Below are positions 45,911 to 56,699 of a DNA stretch of 64,000 bases, one piece after another; within the stretch, counting starts at the first letter, position 1; each line of letters opens with the position of its first letter. This DNA is from Paraphaeosphaeria minitans (lineage: Eukaryota; Ascomycota; Dothideomycetes; Pleosporales; Didymosphaeriaceae). The position numbers were made by a program, and so were the translations under genes. Under the pieces are notes generated by a model. That model was not told the origin of the DNA and made no database searches. It saw only the letters and a list, made by a program, of their open reading frames with translations. The stretch covers positions 868,001 to 932,000 of the forward strand of contig WJXW01000011.1 in NCBI GenBank assembly GCA_015832175.1. Reading direction: 5' to 3'.

Positions 45911-46611
45911 GTCTTTTGCGCGATGCCGATTATTGCGTGAAGGGGATTCTCATACTTTACGTTTGCCTTTATCCCTGAGAAGCGCCCATGCGTGGCATGG
46001 ACTGAGACACTCAATTGAAAAGGCTTCTGCGTTATACTTGTGGCATTTGCTTTGCTCGTCTTATAAATGAGTTAGAGAATTGTATTAGTGTAGTCTTATA
46101 AGACATTTCTAGACTACATAATTTTGCTTTTAGCGGTTATTGCCGTATCCGCTCCGAAACAGTGCTTGGATTGTTGCTGTCTCCGTTCATCTCATGCCTC
46201 CTTCCTTCTCGTCGCTTATCTGCGATATGATATAAACTCATGGCTAGCCTTAGCCAATGTCTGTTTTTGACATGTCACTTTGGCAATGAAATATTTTGTG
46301 TTAGTATGTCTCTTATTGCTGCAAATTCTGAGAAATGCAAGTCAACCTAGAGCATACTATGTGCGCACTTATCACAAGAGTTTAGCAACTCTATAGAGGG
46401 GCAAGAATTCCTGGTTTGCTTTTTCCAGATTCAATTAGCCGTAAGGACTTGTTATATCTACACTCCATACCAAAGCGTTTCAAAATCAAACGCCTCGAGC
46501 GTTCAAATCTTCGCTCTCCCTGTCCATCCTGACATCTCCAGCTGAGGCTACATGCCTATCCCTTCAGACTGGTCTGGTTCCTCTGCCAAATCCAGTCTCT
46601 CACCCCACCCC
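45911..46611. other. AT-rich convergent spacer
   Basis: About 700 bp without a gene, visibly richer in A and T than the flanking coding parts. Confidence 0.5.
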
Positions 46612-47538
46612 TCATCTATAAAACCCGCGTTCATCCCAGTCACTCAGCAACAACTCACTCTGCGGGCAACTGAACATATCCCCACACCGACCCCCCGCCC
46701 TGCACCTCGCAGGCCACGCCTCGTCGAAGAAGCACAGCTGGCGCATGCACTTCCTATACATCGCGCTGTTGATAACCTCACCAGCCATCGCGCGTTGCAA
46801 CATGCAGCGCCGCATGACGTCGAGACACGGCTTGCAGAGCGTACTATCCAGGACTGGCTTTTCTTTGCCCAAAGCACGGGGGGATCCCGGCTCCCGCGGG
46901 AGGTTGGCCGTGGCCGTCGAGGTGGTGGGTGCGGATCGCACCGAGGAGTCGCAGTTTCTTGCTCCGGGAAACCAGCAAGGGATGCGCTTTGACATGGCCG
47001 ACCACCAGTCCTCGGGAGGTTTCGTTTGGGGAGCCGGCGACTTGGATGCTGGGCGCGTTTTGCGGTACACCGTGATGGTGGTCTCTGGCTGCGTTGTAGG
47101 CGTGGATGCGGCGGGTTGAGCTGGGGGCATTTCCGCCTTGGGTCTCTTGATGTCAATCTTAGGCGCAACTTCAGGCTCAGGCTTAGGCCGGGCTACGAGT
47201 GGCTTCTGGCCTTTTCCATACTCGATCGCTGGGGGCGCACTCGTACGGATGGGGGGCAGCGGTGGCGAAGACGCTGGCGTCGTGGGTGTCTCGACGGTCC
47301 GGGATTCCGCGATTGTCCGTTTGTATTTTCGATTATCGAGTGGGGTCGTGGGCGGGGGGTATGAGATCGTCGGGGGAGGCTTGGTCGAGCTGGTGGTCGG
47401 GGTTGTTGTTGTTGTGCGTGCGTAGAGTGAAGAAAGGGTGTCGGCGCCCCATGGCGTCTTGTTGCGCGTGCGAGGCTTGTGAGCGGCGACGGAAACGGTG
47501 AGGAGTAATAGTGGCGTGGCCAGGTCGAGGAGCAACAT
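46612..47538 (-). CDS. Secreted Pro/Thr-rich protein with Cys-rich C-terminal domain, family unknown
   Basis: An intronless frame of 308 residues. The start MLLLDLATPLLLLTVSVAAH is a signal peptide. Residues about 20-175 are low complexity, rich in Thr, Pro, Lys and Ser (TTTTTPTTSS; PPPTISYPPPTTP). The last 110 residues look folded, with nine cysteines in the segments PCWFPGARNC, LCKPCLDVMRRCML, MYRKCMRQLC and RCRAGGRCGDMFSC. This is the pattern of a secreted module on a stalk. I do not recognise the domain. The opposite strand also has open frames but no signal or cysteine pattern. Confidence 0.65.
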   Translation of the reverse strand: MLLLDLATPLLLLTVSVAAHKPRTRNKTPWGADTLSSLYARTTTTTPTTSSTKPPPTISYPPPTTPLDNRKYKRTIAESRTVETPTTPASSPPLPPIRTSAPPAIEYGKGQKPLVARPKPEPEVAPKIDIKRPKAEMPPAQPAASTPTTQPETTITVYRKTRPASKSPAPQTKPPEDWWSAMSKRIPCWFPGARNCDSSVRSAPTTSTATANLPREPGSPRALGKEKPVLDSTLCKPCLDVMRRCMLQRAMAGEVINSAMYRKCMRQLCFFDEAWPARCRAGGRCGDMFSCPQSELLLSDWDERGFYR

Positions 47539-50021
47539 GGTTGTTGGGCGGATCTGACGAGATCGTTGCGAGGTTCAGATCGCGGTGGTGAGTGCGGGTG
47601 TGTGGTGTTGTGCAGACTGGAACGGATGTGGGTGCTTTAAGAAGACTAGAAGACATACACAAACGTGGGGTCCGGTTTGGTTAGCGCAAGCACTGTTCAT
47701 TTGCGCGAAGAGTGCGAAGGTGAATGTGCACGGTCCGGCAATTTGCGGTGAAGTCTTAGCATATACTGAACCTGCTACGACATTCTTCAACTCCGTGTTT
47801 CTGGAAACGCATTGTCTAGACCAGAAGCCTCAGATGGATGGGGCTTGAAATATCAACTGGTCAGTGCTTTCAACTCGAGAGGTTGGAAGATTCTCGGGGT
47901 AGCTCTGCACTTTATCTTTCAGTAAGACTCTCGCATTATCTTGATGTCCGGGTCCTAGACCTCCAAAAAACAGCAGTCAATCCAGCTTTTCTCTTCATGC
48001 GGACTTGAAGTCCAAGTCCACCTTGTGCTCACATAGCCACATAGTCTTTAGCCGGCTCCGGTATCCCCCGTTTCTTCCTCAAGTGGGCTGCGGCTTGCTT
48101 GAAAACGTCTCCAGCTTTGTGAACGCACAGCTCATTAGCTTTAGCGTCGTGCAAGGTCTGCCCAATCGTACTGTCGAAAGCGTTCCCAGTACGCGTGTGG
48201 TAAGCAGGGCATCTAAATGCTTCTGTAGTCTTCTACTTGCGGTCGGGCACTGTATGTTTGTCAACCCATCATCAGCACAAAATGTAGCAAAAAACCTCAC
48301 GAGTAGCGACATACGCCTGGAAACCGTCTATTTCTTTGCGGCTGGCCATCTGATCTTTTTTTTTTTCGGCTAGCATGACTTCTGCCAGTTTCTCCTCTCG
48401 CTGAACTGTCCCTGGACGCACACCCCGCGAATACTCATGCTGTCTTGCCAGTAGCGGAGCCAGCTGGGCTTAGGGACGTGATAAATCGTTCACAAGGCCC
48501 TTCGCCTTCCCACACAGCAGACAGCGGTAGCCCCCATCCAAGTCGCTTCGAGAGTTATTTCCAAAACCAGACGTCATTCTCATTTAATCGTTCAATACTG
48601 TTAATTTTGAACTCAAATCCGTCTCCAACTGGAACTTTTCAGGTGCTTTAACAAGTGCTCCATGTTCGCTCGTCTAGGTGCCCGCTGCTTCTTTAGCTGG
48701 CTAGATACCATCAACTCTTCCTCTCCAGATCCTAGGCTGGCGGCAATAAGAAATCCGCTACTTAGAGTACCTTACATCTGCTCTTGCTGCATGTACAAAT
48801 TCCTCTGAGGTATTCACCTTAGAATCACCTGGGGCCTCGTGGTTAAGCTCCGCATTGTAAGCCGCAGCAGCGTTATATTATCTAGTTGAAACGTGGTGCT
48901 GTGCGAGGAATGTCTTCGTTGCAACGGTGAGTGGGTTTCGTTGAATGTTGTCTAACAGCTTGGCAGTCAGAGTCATGTCTGGATAACTGGTTAGGGTGTA
49001 GGATTGGGTGAAGGTGAAGGTAAACATAAAAGTAAAGGTGAAAATAAACGTAAACGCAAGCACAGACCTAAATAAAAAACCAAAAGCAGAAACAAAGACC
49101 CCTATAAATAGTCACATCCACCCCCAGATTCCAAACGGTAAACCCCGCCAAGTACCCTCCAAACACGTCTACCCAACCACCCAGCAACACAGCCGTCTCC
49201 ATACCATCTTGCAACTACACATATATAGTTTCCAGCAGGTAACAGGCTAAAGTATCACTCGGCTCGGTGATGGGTTTAAGCTGAGAAGACACACTATACT
49301 TGTCTATTAGCGTTGGGACGGAGCGCATAGGTACCGGTGGACGGCGAGGTAGGGCAGAGTTGGTTGTGGGTTAAGCGAAATGAAATGACATGGAACGGAA
49401 CGGAAAGAAATGAGGCATTTGTACAGTTTGGGATCGTTGGCTTCGGTGTGTGTGTGTGTGTGTGTGTGTGTGTTGGGGTGAGAGTTCCTGGCTAGGTAAG
49501 GCATGCAGCGAGGCGCGATATTGCTAGGTATCGTAGGTAGCTAGTTATGTGAAGGGTTTAACGAAATCAAAAATCCAGAAGTGACCAAGAGTCCCATATA
49601 AGCAGATCATAATGTATTCTCTCAGAAAATAGACACGATGCCGTGAGCATCAACTCCATGCATAACCCATAAATATGAATATGAATGTGCTACCTAGCTA
49701 GCTACTATACATGTGGAAAGAGAACCCTGGGTATCTTGTGAAAAGAGAGAGAGAGAGAAGCATAACGCCGATGATCATCATGTACTACTATGCATGTCGT
49801 TTTTCCGCCCCCAAGCTTATGTATGTACAAGGCCAATCTTTCGTCTTCGCGCCGGGTCGGGTTCGTCGGGGGCAGATCTCACCTGCAGATCGCGAATCCT
49901 GCACGCACAGACGGTCGGCATGATCGACGGATGGTCGGACGTGGCCACGTGGGTTCAGAGCGGGATTACCACCTCGCTGTGGGGGCGGTGGGATAGCTGG
50001 TGATGGGGTGAAGTGCCGAGT
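47539..50021. other. Longest gene-free spacer (2.5 kb)
   Basis: No gene can be supported. It holds a (GT)14 array at 49446-49473, an imperfect purine-rich stretch with GGTGAAGGTAAA-type units at about 49010-49060, and two open frames on opposite strands at about 48000-48373 with no motif. The DNA is AT-rich compared with its flanks. Confidence 0.5.
49446..49473. repeat. GT dinucleotide microsatellite
   Basis: Fourteen uninterrupted GT units. Confidence 0.95.
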
Positions 50022-51485
50022 CTACACATCATACGGGTGTGTGTGAAGGCCCGGGAAGTCCTTTCGCGCTGGGCTCTGCGGCGCACGTTGCTGGCCATCG
50101 ACGTCGCGCTGGGCGTTGGCGTATAGTTCCAGCACGTCCACGTCCACGTCGCGCGACGCCGTAGGGTCCGTTTCGTCGAACCACGTCTGGTGGCCGCGCT
50201 GATGCTGCTTCGTCGGCGGCTGGTGTGAAGTGTTTAGTGACTGCACCGAGGAGGGTCCCGAGTCGTCGTCGAAGGCGCTGCGTACCATGGACAGAGGGTC
50301 GCGATACGGCTCGCCCTGCTGGAAGAAAGACTGGTCCGGTGCAGGGGCAGGCTCTTTCTGTTTCCCAGCGTAGCCGTGCTGGAAGGGAAATTGGAAACTC
50401 CCCGAGCTTTCGCCTTTGTCGTGCGGATCGTGGTCGTCCGAGCTGGTCCCCATGTCCGACAAGTTGCGTTGGTTCTCTCTTGCTTCGCGCTCGACCTTTT
50501 CCCAGGTCTGCACGAGATTGTTTTCGTTGCGGGTTCGACGGTCGCTGTTGTCTGCGGAATAGCTGCCCAGACGACTGATTTTGAATGCTCTCAACCGGTC
50601 AAGTGCCATCTTGAAATCGTCCAGGATGACAGAATCCGTGAGGCACTTGAATGCGAAAGCCAGTTTCCAGAAGGGGTTGATGCCAGTGGAGGCGCCGCCG
50701 ATCCTGATGGCACCGGTGACGGCGCACACGTCGCAGATGACAAAGCTGATGCTTATGATCATGGATGCCAGCATGATGCCGAAACGCGGAGAAATCCGGA
50801 TGATGTCTCTGATGGTCATGGCGTAGTGGGTCTTGATGATGGTGAAGAGGTAGACGGTTGTGATGATCCACCAGGGGTCGCGGAAAAGAAGTTCGAGCGG
50901 GCGCGTTCTGCTGAACCATTCGCTGGTCCCGTTGAAGTAGGAAAAGTTTGCGTATATTTCGATGACCCAGTAGGGAAACGAAAGGAGGCACGTGTAGAGG
51001 AAGACGAGGCTCCAGAAGCGAGAAAGAAAAGGTTTGATCTTCATCCAGGCGATGATGTTGTGCAGGAACCACGACATGTTGAGCGGGATGGCGGCGACGG
51101 AGAGCCACCAGCTGCTAGCTTTGCCCCCAGGAAACAGCCAAAAGCCCTGCCATATCCCCAAAAGCAGCTGCGATCAGAGTCAGCAATCGGTCAAGAAGCC
51201 CAGAGCAGTGAGGGCAGGGCAATACCTCCAGGAGGACCATCTGGAGACTTTGTCAGCGCCAATGTTCGTCTCGGGGGTGCAAAGTGGGTACCGTAGACTA
51301 CTTACCTTGTGCAAAAGCACGCCTCTGCGCATGTTGGCGAGGGTGACGAAGGCCATGGTGGTCAAGCTGCCGACGAGAAAGCCCTGCGACCATGCTTCGA
51401 CGATGAGGCCCTCGGGCGTAATGGGCATCGGGCTATGGCCTGCGATGTTCGCATCCACAACCCGTGAAGTGCGAACGGTCGGCAT
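50022..51485 (-). CDS. Seven-transmembrane fungal membrane protein with a 15-nt microexon
   Basis: Exons 51485-51306, 51240-51226 and 51167-50022 give 446 residues. The middle exon is just 15 nt and codes MVLLE; with it the second membrane segment reads continuously (KMVLLELLLGIWQGFWLFPG). Predicted membrane segments are GFLVGSLTTMAFVTLA, LLELLLGIWQGFWLF, WWLSVAAIPLNMSWFL, LVFLYTCLLSFPYWVI, WWIITTVYLFTII, IMLASMIISISFVICD and FWKLAFAFKCLTDSVIL. The C-terminal 180 residues are hydrophilic, with acidic, Gln and His patches. Introns of 65 and 58 nt have GTAAGT and GTATTG donors. Function is unknown; the topology resembles uncharacterised fungal integral membrane proteins. The conserved W and P residues in the loops argue for a real family. 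Confidence 0.78.
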
Positions 51486-51946
51486 GATGGAGTTTCAGGG
51501 CTGGCGTCGACGAGGCCGAAGTTTGCTAGCGTGGCGTAGCGTGCTTGGAAGCCAGAGACATTTTCTGGCTCCCAACCGTCGACTCGGTGCAAGAAGGGAG
51601 TGAGATGGTGGAAGGCGGCGCGGGGGTGTTTATGGCAGAGCAGGTCACATTGACTGGGTAATTTAAATGGCGAGGCGTTCAGTGACGATGACTTCGCCGC
51701 TGGGCGAACGACTCAGAGGCTGCAAAAAGAGCCACACTTGGCCGATTCTGGACTGGTTTCTTGGCATTGCACCGGGATCGCCTCTCGGCACGACTCTCGC
51801 CCCCCGCACCACTTTCACTCACCCCCGGCACGCAGAGTCGCCAGCATCTCCCGCCCCCTCCCCGGCAAGCCTCGTCGCCAGCAAAGAGCCCTGAAAGCCG
51901 CCAACAAACCAGGTGGCGCCCGTTGGGATCACCATGCCGCCGAGGG

Positions 51947-52116
51947 GACGCCTTTGAACCCACGACGCCTTTGAGCTCAGGACGCCTTTGAGCTCAGGAC
52001 GCCTTTGATCCCAGGACGCCTTTGATCCCAGGACGCCTTTGAACCCAGGCCGCCTTTGAACCGACGACGTCTTTGAACCCAGGATGCCTTTGAACTGACG
52101 ACGTCTTTGAACCCAC
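51947..52116. repeat. 17-bp minisatellite, ten copies
   Basis: The consensus unit is GACGCCTTTGAACCCAG. Units start every 17 bp from 51947 to 52100. The first six all begin GACGCCTTTGA; the last four carry changes such as GACGTC and GATGCC. The period is not a multiple of three, so it is unlikely to code. Confidence 0.93.
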
Positions 52117-52683
52117 ACCCTCGCCGCCGCAGCCGGTTCATTGTTCGCCCTCCACATCTCTTCCGCGGCGCCTGCGCCCCGTCCGGACACGAGCTGGCCA
52201 GTGACAAGCCCAGAAAACGACCTGGCTGCCGTGCCAGTGACAAGTCCAGACAACGACGTCGCTGCGCTTGGCCCAAAGAGGCCTTGGGTTCGACTTCCTG
52301 GCGCGCATCACGCACTGCTAACTGGGCCCGAGTCGGGACCTTGCCATCCCTGTGGTCGGGAGCTCTTCTTCATCTCCTTGGTCGAATCCGCCCGCTCGGG
52401 TCCGGGGTACGGGGTACGGTGTGGGTTGTGGGTTGTTGGTGGTGGGGTGTAACTATGTCGGCCCACTGTCTGGGCTGTCGAGTCCATCTCGGCACACTGT
52501 CTCGTGCTCTGCATCGCACGGCATCCGGTGCGGCGCGTGAGCCTTTGGCCCGCGCACAAGGAAGTGGGTACGAGCCGCTCTGCAGAGGCACATTCCGCAA
52601 GGGGAATGCGGTGGTTCGCTGCGACGTGGCTGCGCGGGCCTCGCGCTCCTCGCGGCCCTGCGAACTCATCCCTCGCGCTGACT

Positions 52684-52820
52684 CCAGCTGTCGTGCACCT
52701 CAGCTTCGACTTCAGTCCGCAACTCTCGTGCACCCCAGTCCGCAGCTGCCGTGCACCTCAGCTTCGACATCATTAGTCTGCAACTGTCGTGCACCTCAGC
52801 TTCGCCACGCAGTCTGCAGC
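52684..52820. repeat. Imperfect repeats with GTGCACCTCAGCTTCG core
   Basis: About four units separated by 34-56 bp share the words CTGTCGTGCACCTCAG or close variants. Each includes the palindrome GTGCAC. Confidence 0.7.
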
Positions 52821-52927
52821 ACACCCCGTTCCGCACCCAGCAGACAAGCATTACGTTCGCGTCAGAGATTCGACCATCCTAGCATAACAGATACGTGTAC
52901 ATCCACTCCCACCCAGACGACCCCCCT

Positions 52928-53071
52928 CGCAGGCAACGACGCAGTCATCACTCCGTACCAGACAGCATGGTTTCCTAGCCACCCTACCTCTGAGAAGCCC
53001 CGCAGGCAACGACGCAGTCATCACTCCGTACCAGACAGCATTGTCCTAGCCACCCTACCTCTGAGAAGCTC
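52928..53071. repeat. 73-bp tandem duplication overlapping the end of the SDR gene
   Basis: Copy one is 52928-53000 and copy two 53001-53071. The two begin CGCAGGCAACGACGCAGTCA and end GAGAAGC plus two further bases, and differ by one substitution and a 2-bp deletion near their middle. Copy two includes the SDR stop codon (53023-53021) and the preceding 16 codons. Confidence 0.9.
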
Positions 53072-54158
53072 CTGCACCCAATTCGGCCATCCTCGAACCA
53101 GCGTGGCCCGGCACGCATTCTCGGGTAGGTAGATCTGACCCCCCGCGCAAGCCAACACCTGCCCTGCGATTGCGTCCGCCACTTCGGCAGGCTCCAACAG
53201 CTCCACGCCCGTCAGTTTGGCGGCATATGGGACGGCCAAGGGCGTCTGGACGAAGTGGGGATGCACCGACGTGAAGAGAAGGTTCGGGGCCTCGTGCTTC
53301 TGCCTGACCTCCTGTACAAGCCCTGTGACTTTGCGTGAGCGATGGGTCCGAGGAGTGGGGAGGGGGGGAGGGCAAAGGGAAAGGTGTACGACCTTCGTGC
53401 AAGCACAGCACGGCGGCTTTGGTTGCGCAGTAATCCACCATGCCCCCGACGCTCCAGTACGACGCCATGCTCGCCACCGTCACGACGTGACCTTTGTTCT
53501 CCTCGATCATGTGCGGGAGGAACGCTTGGATCGTGTACCAGTTGCTGAGCAGGTTGATGTCGAAGATCCTACGCAGATACTCGGGCGACGTCTGGAGGAT
53601 CGTGTGGGGGTGCGTGATGCCAGCATTGTTGACCAGGATCGACGGCGGTCCCAGCGTCGCTCTGACCTCGTCGGCGGTGCTGGCGACGGCTGCAGGGTCC
53701 GAGACGTCGCAGGCGAAGAAGCCGACGCCGGCGCAGTCTCGCAGGGCCGGCGGCAACTGCTGGATGTCGAGAATGGCCACCTTGACGCCTCGGAGGAGCA
53801 GTCGCTTCGCAGTCAGCATTCCGATGCCGCTGCACCCCCCCGTCACGACCGCGACTTCTTCGTTCCACTGCCATCTCTTCTGCTCGTCGTTCGTCCTGTA
53901 CGCGTTGAGCGCGAGGTGGTTCAGCTTCTTGTTGACGGTCCTGACCACGCCCAGAGCGAGCAGCCAGCCCAGGAGTTTCGTGACGCGGGCGCGCGTCTGC
54001 GGGTTGCGCAGCGCAGAGACAGAGTTGATCAGACGGCCGCGCACGCTGGCAGGTCCCCTGATCAAGGCCCAGAGGAGAGCCCCGGCGACAACAGGATTGA
54101 GCGCTACACGTGAGACGGACAGCGACGCGAGGTTCGATAGCCCCTGACGAGCAGACAT
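53021..54158 (-). CDS. Short-chain dehydrogenase/reductase, membrane-anchored
   Basis: Enzymes of this family oxidise or reduce alcohols and ketones with NAD(P); this one resembles retinol-dehydrogenase-type (RDH/DHRS) members found on lipid droplets or ER. Exon 1 is 54158-53393 and exon 2 53322-53021, giving 355 residues. The N-terminus has hydrophobic segments (VVAGALLWALIRG; LLGWLLALGVV). The cofactor motif is VTGGCSGIG, then ILVNNAGI, and the active-site Tyr and Lys are in VDYCATKAAVL. The 70-nt intron has a weak GTCGTA donor and a CACAG acceptor, and the joined sequence HEGLVQEVRQKHEAPNLL is that of the family. The C-terminus lies inside a tandem duplication. Confidence 0.88.
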
Positions 54159-54911
54159 AGCTACCTAGTGGGGCGATGCGTGTCAGGCTGGCTTGCGTAG
54201 CGAGCTCGTCACAATCAGGAGTAGCGGCGACGCTCGTGTTTATAGTTTATATCTATCTACTGCGTGCATGCGCGGCGCGGATCCGAGAGAGGCCAGGAGG
54301 GGCCCACGGGGTCCAAGGTGAGGGGGTGCGGACCCCTGGCCATGTTGATGGGCCTCGGCAGTGGTAGTCGTACCATGGTGTCGTACAGTACGAGCATGCG
54401 ATTGAGGTTGTGGCTTGAAAGACGCGTGCTCATATCCATGCGCAGGGGCATATTCCGGGTGAAGAGAACGGGTCAAACATTCACCACGCTAGCCAACACG
54501 CCCTCACAATGCATCCCACCACCACTGACTTCCCACAGACTCCCCCCACGCACTTTCTACCACGAAGAACGAGTCACCACGGAGATGCACCACAGCACCT
54601 TCTCACACGCTACAAACAAGATGTGTGCCTCATCTGCCATCTTCATTCCGACACTAAATCTTCTGCACCTTATTAGCACCAAATATCCATTCCAAAGCAC
54701 CCATACTACTTCTCTCAACGTACGTGACAAGTGGACTGCGAGCCCAGCGCGGGTATCTACAAACGAAAAAATTTACCTCCCCCAATGACAAAACCCATAC
54801 CCCCAACGCCGTGCCAGCGCAAAGTACCCCGGCAAGATACAGTCACATGCAATATTTACAGCAAATCAAATCAGAATCTACATGACATCGTTAACACGTC
54901 TCTTCGCTCAC
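54159..54911. other. Spacer between SDR and DUF7053 genes
   Basis: About 750 bp with no supported gene; SDR promoter on the left, 3' end of the next gene on the right. Confidence 0.5.
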
Positions 54912-56191
54912 TCAAGCAGGCAGCTCAGCGGGATGCTCATCGCCGTCGCCGCGCAGAGTGCGCGGTAGGGTGGGGGAGTCCTGCATGTGTGCGGGTAGCT
55001 CGGCGGGTGGCGGGTGCAGGTATTCGACGGAGCGCGGGGGCTGGTAGGCTTGGTATTGCGAGTCGCGGGCGTTGCTTGCGTGCGGGTTGTACACGGTCGA
55101 AGGGAGATAGGAAAGGCTGGGGAGAGTCTGCGCCTGCGGGTTTGGCTGGCGTGGGCTCGGTACCTGACCAGCGCCAAGTTGAGGGCCAGAAGTGTGATTG
55201 CAGTCTTGCGAATGCGAATGCGAATGCGAATGGCCGGGTTTCCAGTGCGATGGCGCGAGCGAACCGCGCTGGTCTTGGTACGGTTTGTATGATTCGGCCT
55301 GGGACTGCGTCTGCGATCGTTGACGTTGTAGTCGATGCTGAAACTGCGGAGAAATCCGAGGGAACTCGCTCGGGCTGGTCAATGTGCTAGCCTGCGACAG
55401 TCCCGGGGAGCTCCTCGCACTTCCATCCGAATGTACACCTTCTCGGGGCAGAGGCAGCGGCTTGTCGTCATACTTGTAGTTTCGCCGTTCTTCCCCGTAT
55501 CCTGGCGGAGGGGCAATGAATATGCTCCCGTGGCCCATGCGCTCGCCTGGTGCTAGGTTCTTCAGCGCATTCAGTCGCTCGTTCGCCTGTCGGCTCTCCA
55601 GCACGTGGGCCTTTTCGACCAAGCGGTCCACCATGGTGGAATGGCTCTCCTTGAAGGTCTTCTTCACAAAGCCCATCATCATGATGTTGCACTTCATGCG
55701 CACGTCCTCGCGGATGTAGAGCCCTTCACGTGGCGCACCGATGCCCATTTCGGCGGGAGGTTTCGGCTCGCCTGGTAGAGAACCGCCGACGGTCCATTTG
55801 GCGCGAATGTCAAGGCCAAGAGGCGCGTAAACGTGTGTTTGTAGGCCATTGGAGAGGTCGTGGAAGCAGGCGTGGTAGGAGACGGAGGAAGAAGCGAGAC
55901 CGCCGGGAAGGTAGTTGACTTTGTCTGCGTCTCGGTCAGTACATCGGCCCGGAAGCAGAAGGCGCAAACAAAGGGAAGGAGGAGAAGCTGCAGTGTACCT
56001 TTGATCGTGTACCAGGTGGCATGGTGCTCCTCGGCGGGCGCATAGCTTGGGGCCTTGCACTTGAAGCGCTCAATGACGAGCGGGTTCAGCTCGATCATCT
56101 CCGTGTGGGCGTGGTACATGTCGAGCACGCTCTGTCTTGTGAGCCCCGCGGGCAGCGGGGTACACGTGGTGAAGACGGACGTCCTGGACAT
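54912..56191 (-). CDS. DUF7053-type protein with low-complexity C-terminus
   Basis: Exon 1 is 56191-55999 and exon 2 55924-54912, giving 401 residues. The first 175 residues form the conserved fungal domain: SVFTTCTPLPAGLTRQSVLD, then HTEMIELNPLVIERF, YLPGGLASSSVSYHACFHDL, THVYAPLGLDIRAKWTVGGS, and GLYIREDVRMKCNIMMMGFV followed by KKTFKESHSTMVDRLV. The fold recalls lipid-binding START/polyketide-cyclase-like proteins, but no function is established to my knowledge. The rest is Pro/Ser/Gln/His-rich and probably disordered, with an HSHSHSHS run from a hexanucleotide repeat. The 74-nt intron has a GTACAC donor and GCAG acceptor. The ATG at 56191 is the first that gives the conserved start. Confidence 0.85.
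55203..55231. repeat. Coding hexanucleotide repeat GCGAAT (His-Ser run)
   Basis: About four GCGAAT units on the plus strand code alternating His and Ser on the minus strand within the DUF7053 gene. Confidence 0.85.
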
Positions 56192-56674
56192 GTTCCGTGC
56201 TGTGTGTAGGCAGGCGACTCGATCCGACACTGACGAGAGCTCGGTGCAGCACAGATGGCGGTCGTAGGGCGGCTCAACAACGAACGCGCAGTGAGCGAGG
56301 CGATGGGAATGGATGTTTGGGGGCAAAAAGGTAGGGGACGCTGGTAGGTAAAAGAGCAAGAGGGAGTGCGGGCTGGTGGCCGCTTCAAAGAGGCTCACGC
56401 CGTCTTGCACCGCCGATATCTACGGTACCTACTACCTGCCTAGTCTACCTACCTAGTCCCGCAGCCCCACCGAGACCAGCAACCCCAACCGTCTGGACTC
56501 TCTTCACACGGGCAGTTCTGGTCTTGGGATGAGCTTATACGAATGCACGCCTACACGGTAGCCCAAAGTGCTGACCTGAGGCCCAGCCCAGGCGGAAAGC
56601 CGTCATTCCGAGCGGCGCGGGCAAGAGTGAAGCATGACGAATTACAGTACGGTCAAGTAGGCGCAGTACGGTAA

Positions 56675-56699
56675 GGTACGGTACGGTACGGTACGGTAC
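56675..56699. repeat. GGTAC pentanucleotide array, five copies
   Basis: Five perfect GGTAC units; the unit contains the palindrome GTAC. Single diverged copies precede it, and an ACCGTACCGTACC-like echo lies at about 56744-56758, opposite in orientation, so the two could pair as a hairpin. Confidence 0.85.

Larger units (their letters stand above)
51486..53020. other. Repeat-rich spacer of 1.5 kb
   Basis: It contains the 17-bp minisatellite (51947-52116), a cluster of imperfect repeats at 52684-52820 and the start of the direct duplication at 52928. A plus-strand frame of 341 codons (52107-53132) starts at a TTG inside the minisatellite, has low-complexity Arg/Ser/Pro composition and overlaps the SDR gene's end; I judge it non-coding. 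Confidence 0.55.

Noticed and set aside
52107..53132. 341-codon plus-strand frame
   Set aside because: Starts at a TTG in a minisatellite, runs through three repeat clusters, and overlaps the SDR stop. Arg/Ser-rich low complexity, no motif.
53217..54113. 298-codon plus-strand frame opposite the SDR gene
   Set aside because: Shadow of the SDR exon; composition is Arg/Asp/Val-rich without domains.
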